Assembly: GCF_022288725.1 (NCBI RefSeq)
Contig: NZ_JAKNTA010000006.1
Span: 65,278-129,277, forward strand
Reading direction: 5' to 3'
DNA length: 64,000 nucleotides
Origin: Kitasatospora sp. A2-31
Lineage (GTDB): Bacteria > Actinomycetota > Actinomycetes > Streptomycetales > Streptomycetaceae
The position numbers and the translations under genes are program-made. Positions 17,070-26,862 of the stretch are shown here, one piece after another. Positions within the stretch are counted from its first letter, which is position 1, and each line of letters starts with the position of its first letter. The notes beneath the pieces were generated by a model, which saw nothing but the letters and a program-made list of their open reading frames with translations, did not search any database and was not told where the DNA came from.

Positions 17070-18365
17070 ATGACCAGCATCTCGCGCAGGACCGTGCTCA
17101 GCGCCACCGCCGCGACCGTGGCCCTCGGTGCTGTGGCGGCGTGTTCCAGCGGTGGCTCGGCGGCCGGATCCGGCTCCGGGACCTCACCGAGCTCGGGGGG
17201 CGGCAGCACCGGCGCCGGTACCGGTACCGGTGCGCCGGGCACCGCCAGCCCGAGCACCGGCATACCCAAGGGGACTCCGATCGGAGACGGTTCCACCTCC
17301 GACACCGGCCCCCAGCCCAAGCAGCCCAAGCCGGAGAAGCTCAAGCCCGGCGAGCGGCCGCCGCAGTTCGTGGTGTTCTCCTGGGACGGTGCCGGCGGCA
17401 CCGACGACGGCCAGTTCCCCCGCTTCCTCAAGCTGGCGGAGGAGCACAAGGCCTCGATGACCTTCTTCCTCTCCGGGATCTACGCCCTGCCCAAGGGCAA
17501 GGCGGACCTCTACCACCCGCCGAAGCACTCGGTGGGCGCCTCCGACATCCCCTACCTCTCGGACGGCGCGGTCAAGGCCACGCTCAAGCTGATCAGCCAG
17601 GCCTGGCTGGCCGGCCACGAGATCGGCACGCACTTCAACGGGCACTTCTGCTCGAGCCGCCCGGACGGCAACGGGGTCAACAAGTGGACGCCGGAGGACT
17701 GGCAGAGCGAGATCGACCAGGCGATCTCCTTCGTCACCCAGTGGCGGACCAACACCGGCTTCACCGACGTCGACCCGCTGCCCTTCGACTACAAGAAGGA
17801 GCTGATCGGCGGCCGCACCCCCTGCCTTGAGGGACAGAAGGCACTGCTGCCGACCGCCGTCAAGATGGGGTGGAAGTACGACGCCAGCTCCTCCGGCGGT
17901 CAGCAGATCTGGCCGCAGAAGGTGCAGGACGGCAAGATCTGGGACTTCCCGCTGCAGAGCATCCCGTTCCCCGGGCACACCTTCCAGGTGCTCTCGATGG
18001 ACTACAACATCCTCGCCAACCAGTCGTCCGGCAGCACGAAGGGCGACCCGGCCAAGTACAACGACTGGCGCACCCAGGCCCGGGACTCCTACCTCGCCGG
18101 GTTCGACCGCGCCTACAACGGCAACCGGGCGCCGTTCTTCATCGGCAACCACTTCGAGCAGTGGAACGGCGGCATCTACATGGACGCCGTCGAGGAGACC
18201 CTCAAGACCATCGCGGACAAGCCCGAGGTCCGGCTGGTCTCGTTCCGGCAGCTGGTCGACTGGCTGGAGGTCCAGGACCAGTCGACCCTGCGCAAGCTGC
18301 GGTCGCTGAACGTGGGGCAGGCGCCGAGCGGCGGGTGGCAGTCCTTCCTCGGCACGGCCGGCTGA
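17070..18365 (+). CDS. Tat-type lipoprotein with polysaccharide deacetylase fold
   Basis: A 431-residue protein. The start has a Tat motif (SRRTVL) and a lipobox ending VAAC at about residue 25, so it is probably exported folded and anchored by lipid on the outer membrane face. A Gly/Ser/Thr/Pro linker runs to residue 95. The rest resembles the NodB/polysaccharide deacetylase family: FSWDGAG holds the metal-binding Asp, and GHEIGTHFNGH holds the HxxxH pair. Family enzymes remove N-acetyl or O-acetyl groups from surface glycans. The actual target is unknown. Monocistronic, with a hairpin at 18414-18446 downstream. Confidence 0.85.
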   Translation: MTSISRRTVLSATAATVALGAVAACSSGGSAAGSGSGTSPSSGGGSTGAGTGTGAPGTASPSTGIPKGTPIGDGSTSDTGPQPKQPKPEKLKPGERPPQFVVFSWDGAGGTDDGQFPRFLKLAEEHKASMTFFLSGIYALPKGKADLYHPPKHSVGASDIPYLSDGAVKATLKLISQAWLAGHEIGTHFNGHFCSSRPDGNGVNKWTPEDWQSEIDQAISFVTQWRTNTGFTDVDPLPFDYKKELIGGRTPCLEGQKALLPTAVKMGWKYDASSSGGQQIWPQKVQDGKIWDFPLQSIPFPGHTFQVLSMDYNILANQSSGSTKGDPAKYNDWRTQARDSYLAGFDRAYNGNRAPFFIGNHFEQWNGGIYMDAVEETLKTIADKPEVRLVSFRQLVDWLEVQDQSTLRKLRSLNVGQAPSGGWQSFLGTAG

Positions 18366-18413
18366 GACGGCGGGAATCCGGCCGCGGCGACCGCACCGGC
18401 CGCGGCGTGCGCC

Positions 18414-18446
18414 GGCCCGGTCGGGCGGCCGGCGCCCGACCGGGCC
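18414..18446. terminator. Shared terminator between deacetylase and hydrolase genes
   Basis: Perfect 13-base arms (18414-18426, 18434-18446) with loop GGCCGGC sit in the gap between two convergent genes. Confidence 0.7.
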
Positions 18447-18451
18447 GCCCC

Positions 18452-19360
18452 CTACTCGGTGGCGGCGACGGCGCCGAGCAACCGCTGCACCACGGCCTCG
18501 GCTCCCGCCCGGCCCCAGAGGATCGAGTAGTGGTTGGTGTCCGGGACCAGCGAGGCCGAGACCACCCGGTCCGGATCGAGACCCGCCCGGGCGATCCGCT
18601 GCGCGTCGTAGAGCGCCTGCGGCTCGTCGAAGAGCCCGCGCTCGGCCCAGAGCAGGTCACCGGGGCAGGGCAGCCGGTGGACGGCTGCCGCCGCGTCCCG
18701 GTCCAGGAGCACCTGGGCGCCGTCGGTCCGAACCGCCTCCAGCACGCAGGCGGAGTGCAGCTCGGGCTCGACGCCGACGAGGTCGCGCTGGGTGTACGCG
18801 TCGATCCCGTCCGACCAGTCGGCGGCGAAGGCCGGGTGCTGCCGCCAGAACGCCCGGTAGGCGGCGCGGTCCGAAAAGGTCATCGACAACCGCGCCAGGG
18901 CCGGGCCGAGCACCGCGGCCAGCGCGTCCTCCTCCCCGACGCCCTCGGGCAGCGGGAAGCTGACCGCGCCGTCGACCAGGAGCACCCGGCTGACCAGCTC
19001 CGGGTGGCGGACCGCGGTCAGCGCGGTGATCCAGGCCCCCATCGAGTGCCCGGCCACGACCGTCGGCCCCAGGTCGAGCGCGGTGATCAGGGCGGCGATG
19101 TCGTCGGCGTGGCGGGCCAGGCCGTACGGCCCGCCGACCGCACGGCTGGCCCCGCGCCCGCGCAGGTCGGGCGCGAGCAGGGTCGCCCGGCCCGCGAGCG
19201 TGTGGACCACCTCGAACCAGGCGAGGGCGTTGGCGGTGATGCCGTGCACCGCCACGACGGTCGCCGCCGCCGGGGCTGTGGCGGGCCAGCGGAGCACGGC
19301 CAGGTCCCCACCCGGGACGGGGACCGTCAGTTGCTCGGGCTGCGGGAAGGACGGGCTCAT
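18452..19360 (-). CDS. Alpha/beta hydrolase, last gene of the liv operon
   Basis: A 302-residue alpha/beta hydrolase: HGITANALAWFEV (oxyanion side), LRGRGASR, AGHSMGAW (nucleophile Ser), LLVDGAV, and a C-terminal His in PDTNHYSILWG. No signal peptide. It begins in the ATGA that ends livM, so it is co-translated with the transporter. This suggests that it acts on the imported compound, for example by cutting an ester or amide; that is inference from position only. Confidence 0.85.
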   Translation of the reverse strand: MSPSFPQPEQLTVPVPGGDLAVLRWPATAPAAATVVAVHGITANALAWFEVVHTLAGRATLLAPDLRGRGASRAVGGPYGLARHADDIAALITALDLGPTVVAGHSMGAWITALTAVRHPELVSRVLLVDGAVSFPLPEGVGEEDALAAVLGPALARLSMTFSDRAAYRAFWRQHPAFAADWSDGIDAYTQRDLVGVEPELHSACVLEAVRTDGAQVLLDRDAAAAVHRLPCPGDLLWAERGLFDEPQALYDAQRIARAGLDPDRVVSASLVPDTNHYSILWGRAGAEAVVQRLLGAVAATE

Positions 19361-20616
19361 GCGGGATTCCCTCCGGTGGGGCGCACGCCCGTCGCACCGG
19401 CGGGGCCGGCGGACCGGGCCGAACGGACGGATCGGTCGGCGCGGATACGGGCCGGCAGCCGGGCCAGCCCGCCGGGCAACAGGTAGACGACGGCGACGAA
19501 GAGGCCACCGAGCAGGAACAGCGGCTGGGAGAGCGGAACCCGCAGGACCGCGGGCAGGTCGGCGATCGCCGTGGAGTTGGCGAGGTCGCCGAGGCGGTGG
19601 CCTGCCCAGGTGTAGAGGACACCGCCGAGCAGCGGACCCCAGCGCGTGCCCGAACCGCCGAGCACGACCATCACCAGGAGCGAGAGGGTGGCGTCGGAGG
19701 TGGCGGCCTGGGGCGTGGCGCCGCCGGTCAGCAGGAGGTAGACCACCCCGCCCACCGCCGCGAGGGCCCCGGCGAGGACGAAGGCGACCAGCTTGTAGCC
19801 GTACGGGCGGAGTCCGAGCACCTCCACCCGGCGCTCGTTCTCCTTGATGCCCTGCCAGACCCGCCCGATCGGCGAGCCGACGGCCCAGTGCACCGCGGCG
19901 AGGGTGAGCACCAGGTAGGCGACGGCGATCCAGTAGAGGTTCGCGGTGTTCTCGATGCCCAGGAGCGCGGAGGGCAGCCGCCCGGCCGGCGCCGACCGAC
20001 CCTCCTCCCCGCCGGTGATGCCGCCGGGGTTGCGCTGGACGAGGATCGACCCCGCCTGGGCGAAGGCGAGGGTGACCATGGAGAACCCGATGCCGGTGAC
20101 GCGGAGGCTGACCGAGCCCAGCAGCAGGGCCAGCGCGACGGCACAGGCGACGCCGAAGACGGCCGCCGCGGCGAACGGCAGCCCGAGCTCCAGCATGCCG
20201 AGATTGGTGGCGTAGAGGCCGGTCGCGAAGTAGAGCGCGTGGCCGAAGGAGAGCAGTCCGGTCCGCCCGAGCAGGAGGTCGTAACCGGTGGCGAGGGCCC
20301 CGTAGAGCAGGCACAGGGCGATGAGTTGGAGGCTTCCCGGGCTGCCGAGCGGTCCGTCGAGCAGTCCCGGGACGGGTAGCGCACTGTAGGGGATGACAAG
20401 GAGCAGGATCAGCAGGGCGATCGGCCACCAGCGTAGTGATCCGTGCACGATTGTCGAGCGCCGCGCCAATGAATCACCAGTTCGAGCGAACGTCTCCGCC
20501 TCGATCACCCGTCCGGGGAGAATTCCGGGTCCGTTGTCGGTGCGTCGTGCTGAGGTGGCGTCAGTGCGGTCGGCAGCGGTGCCACCGGTGCTCGTGTCCG
20601 AGGTGTCGGTGCTCAC
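19357..20616 (-). CDS. livM: Branched-chain amino acid-type ABC importer permease LivM
   Basis: A 419-residue inner-membrane permease of the LivM family with about ten hydrophobic segments and the conserved GRTGLLSFGHALYFATGLYA, GFSMVTLAFAQ and IKENERRVEVLGL. It pairs with LivH. The N-terminal 55 residues, before the first helix, are hydrophilic and absent from typical LivM; the C-terminal 35 residues are also an extension. It starts in the ATGA overlap with livH and ends in the ATGA overlap with the hydrolase gene. The family also transports urea, amides and aromatic acids, so leucine transport should not be assumed. Confidence 0.92.
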   Translation of the reverse strand: MSTDTSDTSTGGTAADRTDATSARRTDNGPGILPGRVIEAETFARTGDSLARRSTIVHGSLRWWPIALLILLLVIPYSALPVPGLLDGPLGSPGSLQLIALCLLYGALATGYDLLLGRTGLLSFGHALYFATGLYATNLGMLELGLPFAAAAVFGVACAVALALLLGSVSLRVTGIGFSMVTLAFAQAGSILVQRNPGGITGGEEGRSAPAGRLPSALLGIENTANLYWIAVAYLVLTLAAVHWAVGSPIGRVWQGIKENERRVEVLGLRPYGYKLVAFVLAGALAAVGGVVYLLLTGGATPQAATSDATLSLLVMVVLGGSGTRWGPLLGGVLYTWAGHRLGDLANSTAIADLPAVLRVPLSQPLFLLGGLFVAVVYLLPGGLARLPARIRADRSVRSARSAGPAGATGVRPTGGNPA

Positions 20617-21479
20617 GCGAGCCTCCCGGTGAGTCCGCGCGGTCGCACCAGGAGCAGGACGGCCAGCAGGACGACGACCGAGAGGTCACCGAGTCCCGCG
20701 GTGGTGTAGTAGTTGGCGAACTGCTGGACCAGGCCGACGCAGACGGAGGCGACGGCGGCACCGGTGACGGAGCCCAGGCCGCCCATCACGACGACGACGA
20801 AGGCGAAGATGAGCAGCCCGGTCCCCTGGCCGGGATTGACCGAACCGAAGTAGAGGCCGCCGAGGGCACCGCCGAGCGCGGCGGCGGCACCGCCGATGGC
20901 GAAGACGAGGGTGAACGCCCTGCGGACGTCGATGCCGAGCGCCGTGACCATCGCCCGGTCCTCGACGCCGGCCCGGACGATCAGCCCGTACCGGGTGCGG
21001 GCCAGGAACAACCGAAGAGCGAGCAACAGCAGCACGGCCGCGGCCACGAGCACGAAGCGGTTGACCGGGACGGTCGCACCCAGCACGTGCCAGGTGCCGG
21101 AGAGCAGGGCCGGCTGCGGGAACGGGCGGGCGTCCGCGCCCCAGACGCCCATCAGGAGGGCGGGCACGGCCAGTCCGACGCCGACGGTGGCGAGGATCTG
21201 GTCCCGCGGCCGGCTGTAGAGCGGCCGGATCAGGAAGAGCTCCAGGAGGACGGCGGCGGCCGTCCCGACCAGCGTGCCGAACGGCACGGCGAGCCAGAAG
21301 GAGAGGCCGGCCTCGGTGCCGGCCCACCAGGTCGCGTAGGCGCCGACGGAGAGCAGGGCTCCGTGGGCGAAGTTGAGCACGTCCATCAGTCCGAAGATCA
21401 ACGAGAGGCCGGAGGCCACCAGGAAGTACAGCGCACCAAGACCGAGTCCGGTACAGGAAAGGAGGACGACGGTGTCCAT
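20613..21479 (-). CDS. livH: Branched-chain amino acid-type ABC importer permease LivH
   Basis: A 288-residue LivH-family permease with about eight hydrophobic segments: LSLIFGLMDVLNFAHGALLSVGAY near the start and VLGGLGS-type sequence (VVMGGLGSVTGAAVASVCVG) near the end. Its start overlaps the livF stop by one base, and its end overlaps livM by four. Confidence 0.93.
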   Translation of the reverse strand: MDTVVLLSCTGLGLGALYFLVASGLSLIFGLMDVLNFAHGALLSVGAYATWWAGTEAGLSFWLAVPFGTLVGTAAAVLLELFLIRPLYSRPRDQILATVGVGLAVPALLMGVWGADARPFPQPALLSGTWHVLGATVPVNRFVLVAAAVLLLLALRLFLARTRYGLIVRAGVEDRAMVTALGIDVRRAFTLVFAIGGAAAALGGALGGLYFGSVNPGQGTGLLIFAFVVVVMGGLGSVTGAAVASVCVGLVQQFANYYTTAGLGDLSVVVLLAVLLLVRPRGLTGRLA

Positions 21480-22303
21480 CAGGGGTTCACCTCCTCGGTG
21501 GCGGCAGGGAGGCCGGGGCGGCGGCCGCCGACGCCCAGCAGGCGGCGGGCGGCGTCCTCGTCGGCCAACAGTTGGGCGGTGTCGCCCTGGTGGGCGGTGC
21601 GGCCGTCGGCCAGGACGGCGCAGGTACCGGCCAGCCGGCGCACCAGGGCGAGGTTCTGCTCGACCAGGAGGACGGGCACGGCCTCGGCCGCCCGCGCCAG
21701 CACGTCGGCGACCTCGGCGACGATCTTCGGCGCCAGGCCCTTGGTGGGCTCGTCGGCGATGATCAGCCGGTTCCGGTTGAGCAGGGTCCGACCGATGGCC
21801 ACCATCTGCTGCTGTCCTCCCGAGAGCGTGCCGGCCAACTGGCCGGCCCGCTGCTCGAGTTCGGGGAAGAGTTCGTGGACGAGGTGGTAGGCCGGCTCGG
21901 CGTCGCGGTCGCGCTCGGCGAGCCGCAGGTTCTCGGCGACCGTGAGGCCGGCGAATATCCCGCGGTCCTCCGGGGCGTAACCGATGCCGTGGCGGACCAC
22001 CAGATGCGTAGGGAGGGAGGACAGCTCGGTACCGGCGAACCGGACGCTTCCGGTGCGCGGCACGAGGCCCATCACCGCCTTGACGGTGGTGGTCTTGCCG
22101 GCGCCGTTGCGCCCCAGCAACGCCGTGACCCCGGTCGGCGCCACGTCGAGGTCGACGCCGTGCAGGATGTGCAGCCCGTCGATGACCACCCGCAGATCAC
22201 GCACCGAAAGGAGGGCAGCGCCAGGGAACGGCGAGTCGCTCACGGAGGCGCCGTTCTGGAGGGAGTCGTTCTGGAGGGAGCCGTTCCGGAGGGAGTCGTT
22301 CAC
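21479..22303 (-). CDS. livF: Branched-chain amino acid-type ABC importer ATPase LivF
   Basis: A 274-residue ABC ATPase of the LivF type: Walker A LLGRNGAGKTT, signature LSGGQQQM, Walker B RLIIADEPTKGLAPK. The first 22 residues come from a short DNA repeat built on GGAGGGAGTCGTTC (22256-22300), giving Asn/Ser/Leu/Gln repeats that no LivF needs. A GTG at 22243 (starting SDSPFPG) is an alternative start that would skip them, but its ribosome site is weak, while the GTG at 22303 overlaps the livG stop in a GTGA. Confidence 0.92.
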   Translation of the reverse strand: MNDSLRNGSLQNDSLQNGASVSDSPFPGAALLSVRDLRVVIDGLHILHGVDLDVAPTGVTALLGRNGAGKTTTVKAVMGLVPRTGSVRFAGTELSSLPTHLVVRHGIGYAPEDRGIFAGLTVAENLRLAERDRDAEPAYHLVHELFPELEQRAGQLAGTLSGGQQQMVAIGRTLLNRNRLIIADEPTKGLAPKIVAEVADVLARAAEAVPVLLVEQNLALVRRLAGTCAVLADGRTAHQGDTAQLLADEDAARRLLGVGGRRPGLPAATEEVNP

Positions 22304-23085
22304 AGCGCCTCGCCCAGGTAGGCCTGCTGCACGGTGGCGTCCGCCATCACCGCGTCCGGAGTGTCCAGGGCGAGCAGCGTGCCGTGGTGCATCACGGCCA
22401 CGCGGTCGGCCAGGCCGAGCAGGACGTCCATGTGGTGCTCGACCATCAGGACGGTGCGCCCGAGGTCCCGGTGCACTGAGCGGATCAGCTCGGTGAGGGC
22501 GGGTACCTCCTCCGCGCTGACCCCGGCCATCGGCTCGTCCAACAGGATGAGCCGCGGGTCGCAGACCAGCAGGACGGCGAGTTCGAGCTTGCGCTTCTCC
22601 CCGTGGGAGAGCGCGCTCGCCGGGGTGTCGGCCCGGTGGGCGAGCTCGGTGCGCGCCAGGGTCTCGGCCACCTGGTCCGCGTAGCGGTCGGCGCGGCGCC
22701 AGATCCGGTAGGAGGCCCGTGGACCGGCGGTGGCCTGCGCGGCCAGCCGGACGTGGTCCGCGACCGTCGTCCCCGGCCAGAGCGAGGAGGTCTGGAAGGT
22801 CCGTCCGAGCCCGCGACGCGCCCGGGCGTGGACGGGCTCAGCGGTGATGTCGGCACCGTCGAGTTCGATGCTCCCGGCAGTCGCCGGGTGGATGCCGGAG
22901 ATCAGGTTGAACAGGGAGGTCTTTCCAGCACCGTTGGGCCCGATGAAGGCGATGAACTCACCCTCCCCGACCGAGAAGGAGACGTCCTCGACGATCGGCA
23001 CTCCGCGGACGGCCCAGCCGAGGCCGGTGAGGCGCAGCACCGGCGCCACCACGGCGGGCGAGGCAGGACGGGGCACCGGGGTCAC
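22300..23085 (-). CDS. livG: Branched-chain amino acid-type ABC importer ATPase LivG
   Basis: A 261-residue LivG-type ATPase: Walker A GPNGAGKTS, the LivG hallmark GLGRTFQTSSL after the Walker A region, signature LSHGEKRKLE, Walker B LILLDEPMAGVSAEE, and the C-terminal AYLGEAL that marks this family. The GTG start overlaps the stop of the binding-protein gene (GTGA). The open frame extends upstream but only as the antisense-like shadow of livK. Confidence 0.93.
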   Translation of the reverse strand: MTPVPRPASPAVVAPVLRLTGLGWAVRGVPIVEDVSFSVGEGEFIAFIGPNGAGKTSLFNLISGIHPATAGSIELDGADITAEPVHARARRGLGRTFQTSSLWPGTTVADHVRLAAQATAGPRASYRIWRRADRYADQVAETLARTELAHRADTPASALSHGEKRKLELAVLLVCDPRLILLDEPMAGVSAEEVPALTELIRSVHRDLGRTVLMVEHHMDVLLGLADRVAVMHHGTLLALDTPDAVMADATVQQAYLGEAL

Positions 23086-24359
23086 CCCGCCATCGGGGTG
23101 ACCGGGGGCGCCACCTCGTCCGCGGTGAGGGTGCGCGCTACCGAGGGCTTGGCAGCAGCCCCGTTGCCGGTCAGCTTGACCTGGAACATGGGCTGCAGCA
23201 GCGCGTGGTCCTCGGCCCGCACCGTGGTGCGCCCCTTCACGCCGTCGAAGCTCCAGCCTTCGAGCGCCTTCACCAGGGCCGAGGTGTCGTCGGCCGAGCC
23301 GTGCGCGGCCTCGACGGCGTGCACGATCAGCTGGGCGGCGGTGAAGCCGTCCGGGGTGAAGATGTCGGGCTTGCCTCCGGCGGCGGTGACGGCCTCGTCC
23401 ATGGCCTTCTCGACCGGGGTGCCGGCGGCGCCGCCGAAGTAGTGGTTCAGGAAGGAGATCTTCTCGCCGGCGGGTCCGAAGAGCGGGTAGGAGGCGGCGA
23501 GGTCCAGGCCGGTGACCACCTTGGTCTCGGCGAAGACGTCCTGCTGGTTCAGCGCCGTCCACAGGGCGGCCGAGGTGTCGCCGGCCCAGGCGACGAAGAG
23601 CAGGTCCGGCTTGGCGGTCTTGGCCTGGGTGGCGAAGGGGGTCAGGTCGGTCGCACTCGGCGGGGCCAGGACGGCGTCCACCGTGGCGCCCTGGCCTCCC
23701 AGAACCGCCTTGACGGCGGCCACGTTGGCCTGCCCGAAGGCGTTGTCCTGGGCGAGCACGGTGACCTTCCTCCCCTTGGCGTCGCCGATGAACGAGGCCG
23801 CCGTCCTGATGTCCTGGTACGACTGGCGCCCGGAGCGGAAGGTGTACTTGTTCAGGCCGGTGACCTTGTCGGCGGCGGCCGGGCCGCTGATGAAGAGCAC
23901 TTTGTTCTGGGCGGCGATCGGGCCGACCTGGAGGGCGACGCCGGAGGCGGTCGAGCCGGCAAGGATCTTGTGGCCCTTGCCGATGAGGTCCTTGGCGGCC
24001 GAGACGGCCTTGGCCGGATCGCCGGCGTCGTCCTGCTCCTCGATCTCGATCCGGTGCCCGTCGACCGCGCCGCTGCCCTTGGTCGCGTAGCTCAAGCCGG
24101 CCTTGAAGCCCTCCAGGTACTGCTTGCCGTAGGCGGCCAGCGGCCCGGTCCTGGAGTACACCAGGCCGACCTTGACCGGGCTCTTGGCGCTGCCGCCGTC
24201 CGCCGCGCTCGTACCCGCGGTGCCCGCCTCGGCGCAGCCGGCCGCGAGGAGTGCGCAGGCCGCGAGGGCGACGAGCCTGCGCGCCGGGCCGGCGGCTCCG
24301 GCCGCGCCTGCGGAGGCGCCGGAGGCGGTCCTGGTGGGGGCTGCTGTAGAGCTGCGCAT
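23082..24359 (-). CDS. livK: Substrate-binding lipoprotein of the liv-type importer
   Basis: A 425-residue periplasmic-type binding protein of the Leu/Ile/Val family, anchored by lipid: signal peptide with lipobox ending LLAAGC at about residue 41, then VKVGLVYSRTGPLAAYGKQYLEGF, a hinge, and LIVHAVEAAHG-type C-terminal lobe. It is the first gene of the operon livK-livG-livF-livH-livM-hydrolase, all overlapping. The ATG at 24359 has AGGAG about 9 bases upstream. The ligand cannot be read from the sequence. Confidence 0.9.
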   Translation of the reverse strand: MRSSTAAPTRTASGASAGAAGAAGPARRLVALAACALLAAGCAEAGTAGTSAADGGSAKSPVKVGLVYSRTGPLAAYGKQYLEGFKAGLSYATKGSGAVDGHRIEIEEQDDAGDPAKAVSAAKDLIGKGHKILAGSTASGVALQVGPIAAQNKVLFISGPAAADKVTGLNKYTFRSGRQSYQDIRTAASFIGDAKGRKVTVLAQDNAFGQANVAAVKAVLGGQGATVDAVLAPPSATDLTPFATQAKTAKPDLLFVAWAGDTSAALWTALNQQDVFAETKVVTGLDLAASYPLFGPAGEKISFLNHYFGGAAGTPVEKAMDEAVTAAGGKPDIFTPDGFTAAQLIVHAVEAAHGSADDTSALVKALEGWSFDGVKGRTTVRAEDHALLQPMFQVKLTGNGAAAKPSVARTLTADEVAPPVTPMAG

Positions 24360-24779
24360 GGTGACCGACTCCTGAGGGGGCTGCGGGGGGTGGATTCCGG
24401 AACCGTAGGGGTGGCACGGGGGCGGCGACATGTGCCCGGAGGACGTATCAGCCCGTGTGGATGTGGCTGCAGCCGCCATACCGCTGGGCCGGCAGCGGGT
24501 CGGGAGGTCGCGCGTGTGGGCGGTCGCCATGCCCAGGGACCTGCGCGTGGCGCGCCCCGCCATGGCACGGCCCACCCGCACCCGGTGACGGTGGAGGGGC
24601 AGGAGCGACAGCGGTCGCCTCGGCGGTCGGGTTCCGGCAGCCGCGCTCGACGGTCGGGACGCCCCGGCGCACCCCGCACCCCCGCCGTACGCCGTGCCGT
24701 CGGCGCGCCCGCAGACAGCGACCCGTGCACCCCGCACCCCGCACCCCGCACCCACCGACTCCCCTCACGAGGTGACCCT
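24360..24779. other. Divergent promoter region between livK and the CoA-transferase genes
   Basis: The 420 bases have no supported gene; both strands carry shadow frames. Next to the CoA-transferase start there is a heptamer array (CCCGCAC, three to four copies, 24726-24753). A shared regulator for both operons is plausible, but no palindrome stands out. Confidence 0.5.
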
Positions 24780-25541
24780 TTGGACAAGGTCCTGGACTCC
24801 GCCGCCGAAGCGGTCGGGGACGTTCCCGACGGCGCCGTGCTGGCCGTCGGCGGCTTCGGCCTCTGCGGCATCCCCAGCACGCTGATCGGCGCCCTGGTCG
24901 ACTCGCGCACCACCGGACTGCGGGTGGTCTCCAACAACTGCGGGGTCGACGACTGGGGGCTCGGCCTGCTGCTCCAGGCGGGGCGGATCGCCCGGATGAC
25001 CTCCTCCTACGTCGGCGAGAACAAGGAGTTCGCCCGGCAGTACCTCTCCGGCGAGTTGGAGGTGGAGCTGACGCCGCAGGGCACGCTCGCCGAGCGACTG
25101 CGGGCCGGCGGCGCCGGCATCCCCGCGTTCTTCACCCCGGCCGGGGTCGGTACGCAGGTCGAGGAGGGCGGGCTGCCCTGGCGGTACGGGGCGGACGGTT
25201 CGGTGGCGCTCGCGTCGCCGCCGAAGGAGGTCCGCGAGTTCGGCGGCCGTCGCTACCTCTTGGAGGAGGCCATCGCGGCGGACTTCGCCCTCGTCCGCGC
25301 CGAGGTCGCGGACCGGCACGGCAACTGCGTCTTCCACGCCGCCGCCCGGAACTTCAACCCGCTCTGCGCCATGGCCGGCCGGGTCACCGTGGTCGAGGCG
25401 GACCGGATCGTCGAGCCGGGCGAGCTCGGCCCGGACGCCGTCCACCTGCCCGGCGTGTACGTCGACCGCGTGGTCGCGGCGGACCCCGGGGACCGCCGGA
25501 TCGAGCGCCGCACCGTCCGCACCGCAGCCCAGGAGGCCTGA
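24780..25541 (+). CDS. 3-oxoacid CoA-transferase subunit A
   Basis: A 253-residue class I CoA-transferase alpha subunit. Visible motifs are VGGFGLCGIPSTLIGALVD (CoA-binding glycine loop), SNNCGVDDWGLGLLL, SSYVGENKEF, ELTPQGTLAERLRAGGAGIPAFFTPAGVGT and GNCVFHAAARNFNP. With subunit B it moves CoA between succinyl-CoA and a 3-oxoacid (acetoacetate or 3-oxoadipate), in the cytosol. No protocatechuate genes are nearby, so a ketone-body or other short-acid role is more likely. The TTG start at 24780 is chosen because GAGG lies 7 bases before it and the protein matches the family from its first residues. Confidence 0.9.
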   Translation: MDKVLDSAAEAVGDVPDGAVLAVGGFGLCGIPSTLIGALVDSRTTGLRVVSNNCGVDDWGLGLLLQAGRIARMTSSYVGENKEFARQYLSGELEVELTPQGTLAERLRAGGAGIPAFFTPAGVGTQVEEGGLPWRYGADGSVALASPPKEVREFGGRRYLLEEAIAADFALVRAEVADRHGNCVFHAAARNFNPLCAMAGRVTVVEADRIVEPGELGPDAVHLPGVYVDRVVAADPGDRRIERRTVRTAAQEA

Positions 25542-25546
25542 CACCG

Positions 25547-26266
<720 letters not shown>

Positions 26267-26862
26267 GGAGCGGCGCGCCGACCGCCCCGGACGACGCACC
26301 ACAAGTACCGGCAGCACCGGCGCACCACACAGGGAACCGGTCCCGAATCGGACAAGGCCGGACTGCCAGCACGGCAGTCCGGCCTTCGCTCGCTTATTCG
26401 AGACATCCGACGGATCGGGAATGCCCACCCGTCCACTGACCGCAACAACCGCCATTAGCATCCTCGATGCCGCAACTGGCCGGGAATCGCCATATCTTCA
26501 TGCTTAAGCAATGATCATTTCGCAGATCGGTTGCGATCACGTGGGCGCTCCGCGACAGTTGGGGAAGCCCGAGGATCCCGCCCCCGGTGGGGAGTCCGGA
26601 GAACGAGCCGGGATCCTGCCTTCGAAGCGTCGGCGCAGCCCTGCACGACAATCGATCGTGTACGTTTTAACGATTGACGGCCCGGAAACTGCCTGGAAAC
26701 GGCACAGTTCACCGGCCGGTGTTCTGCTTCGTAAGCAAGGCTCCGGGGGGAGCTGTGGTCCCGGCGCGCAGGTCGCAGCGCGCGGTTTCAGCTCGCACAC
26801 CCCCGGTCGAAGCACGCACGGAACGGGTCGGCCCGCGCGGCCGGCCACGGGGGGAGCCACAC
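26267..26862 (+). promoter_or_regulatory. Long untranslated region upstream of cslA
   Basis: After the terminator at 26354-26386 about 475 bases lead to cslA with no supported gene. This is among the most AT-rich parts of the window (for example 26480-26530 and 26655-26700). It contains an inverted repeat AGGATCCCG/CGGGATCCT (26572-26580, 26609-26617) and several T-rich stretches. A long structured leader or a distal promoter is likely. No known riboswitch class could be recognised. Confidence 0.45.
26354..26386 (+). terminator. Terminator of the CoA-transferase operon
   Basis: A perfect 14-base stem (AAGGCCGGACTGCC and its complement) with loop AGCAC lies 88 bases after the subunit B stop. 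Confidence 0.85.

Noticed and set aside
26572..26617. Cyclic di-AMP (ydaO) riboswitch upstream of cslA
   Set aside because: The region has some G-rich conserved-looking pieces, but I could not line up the core motifs of that riboswitch, and the gene type would be unusual for it.
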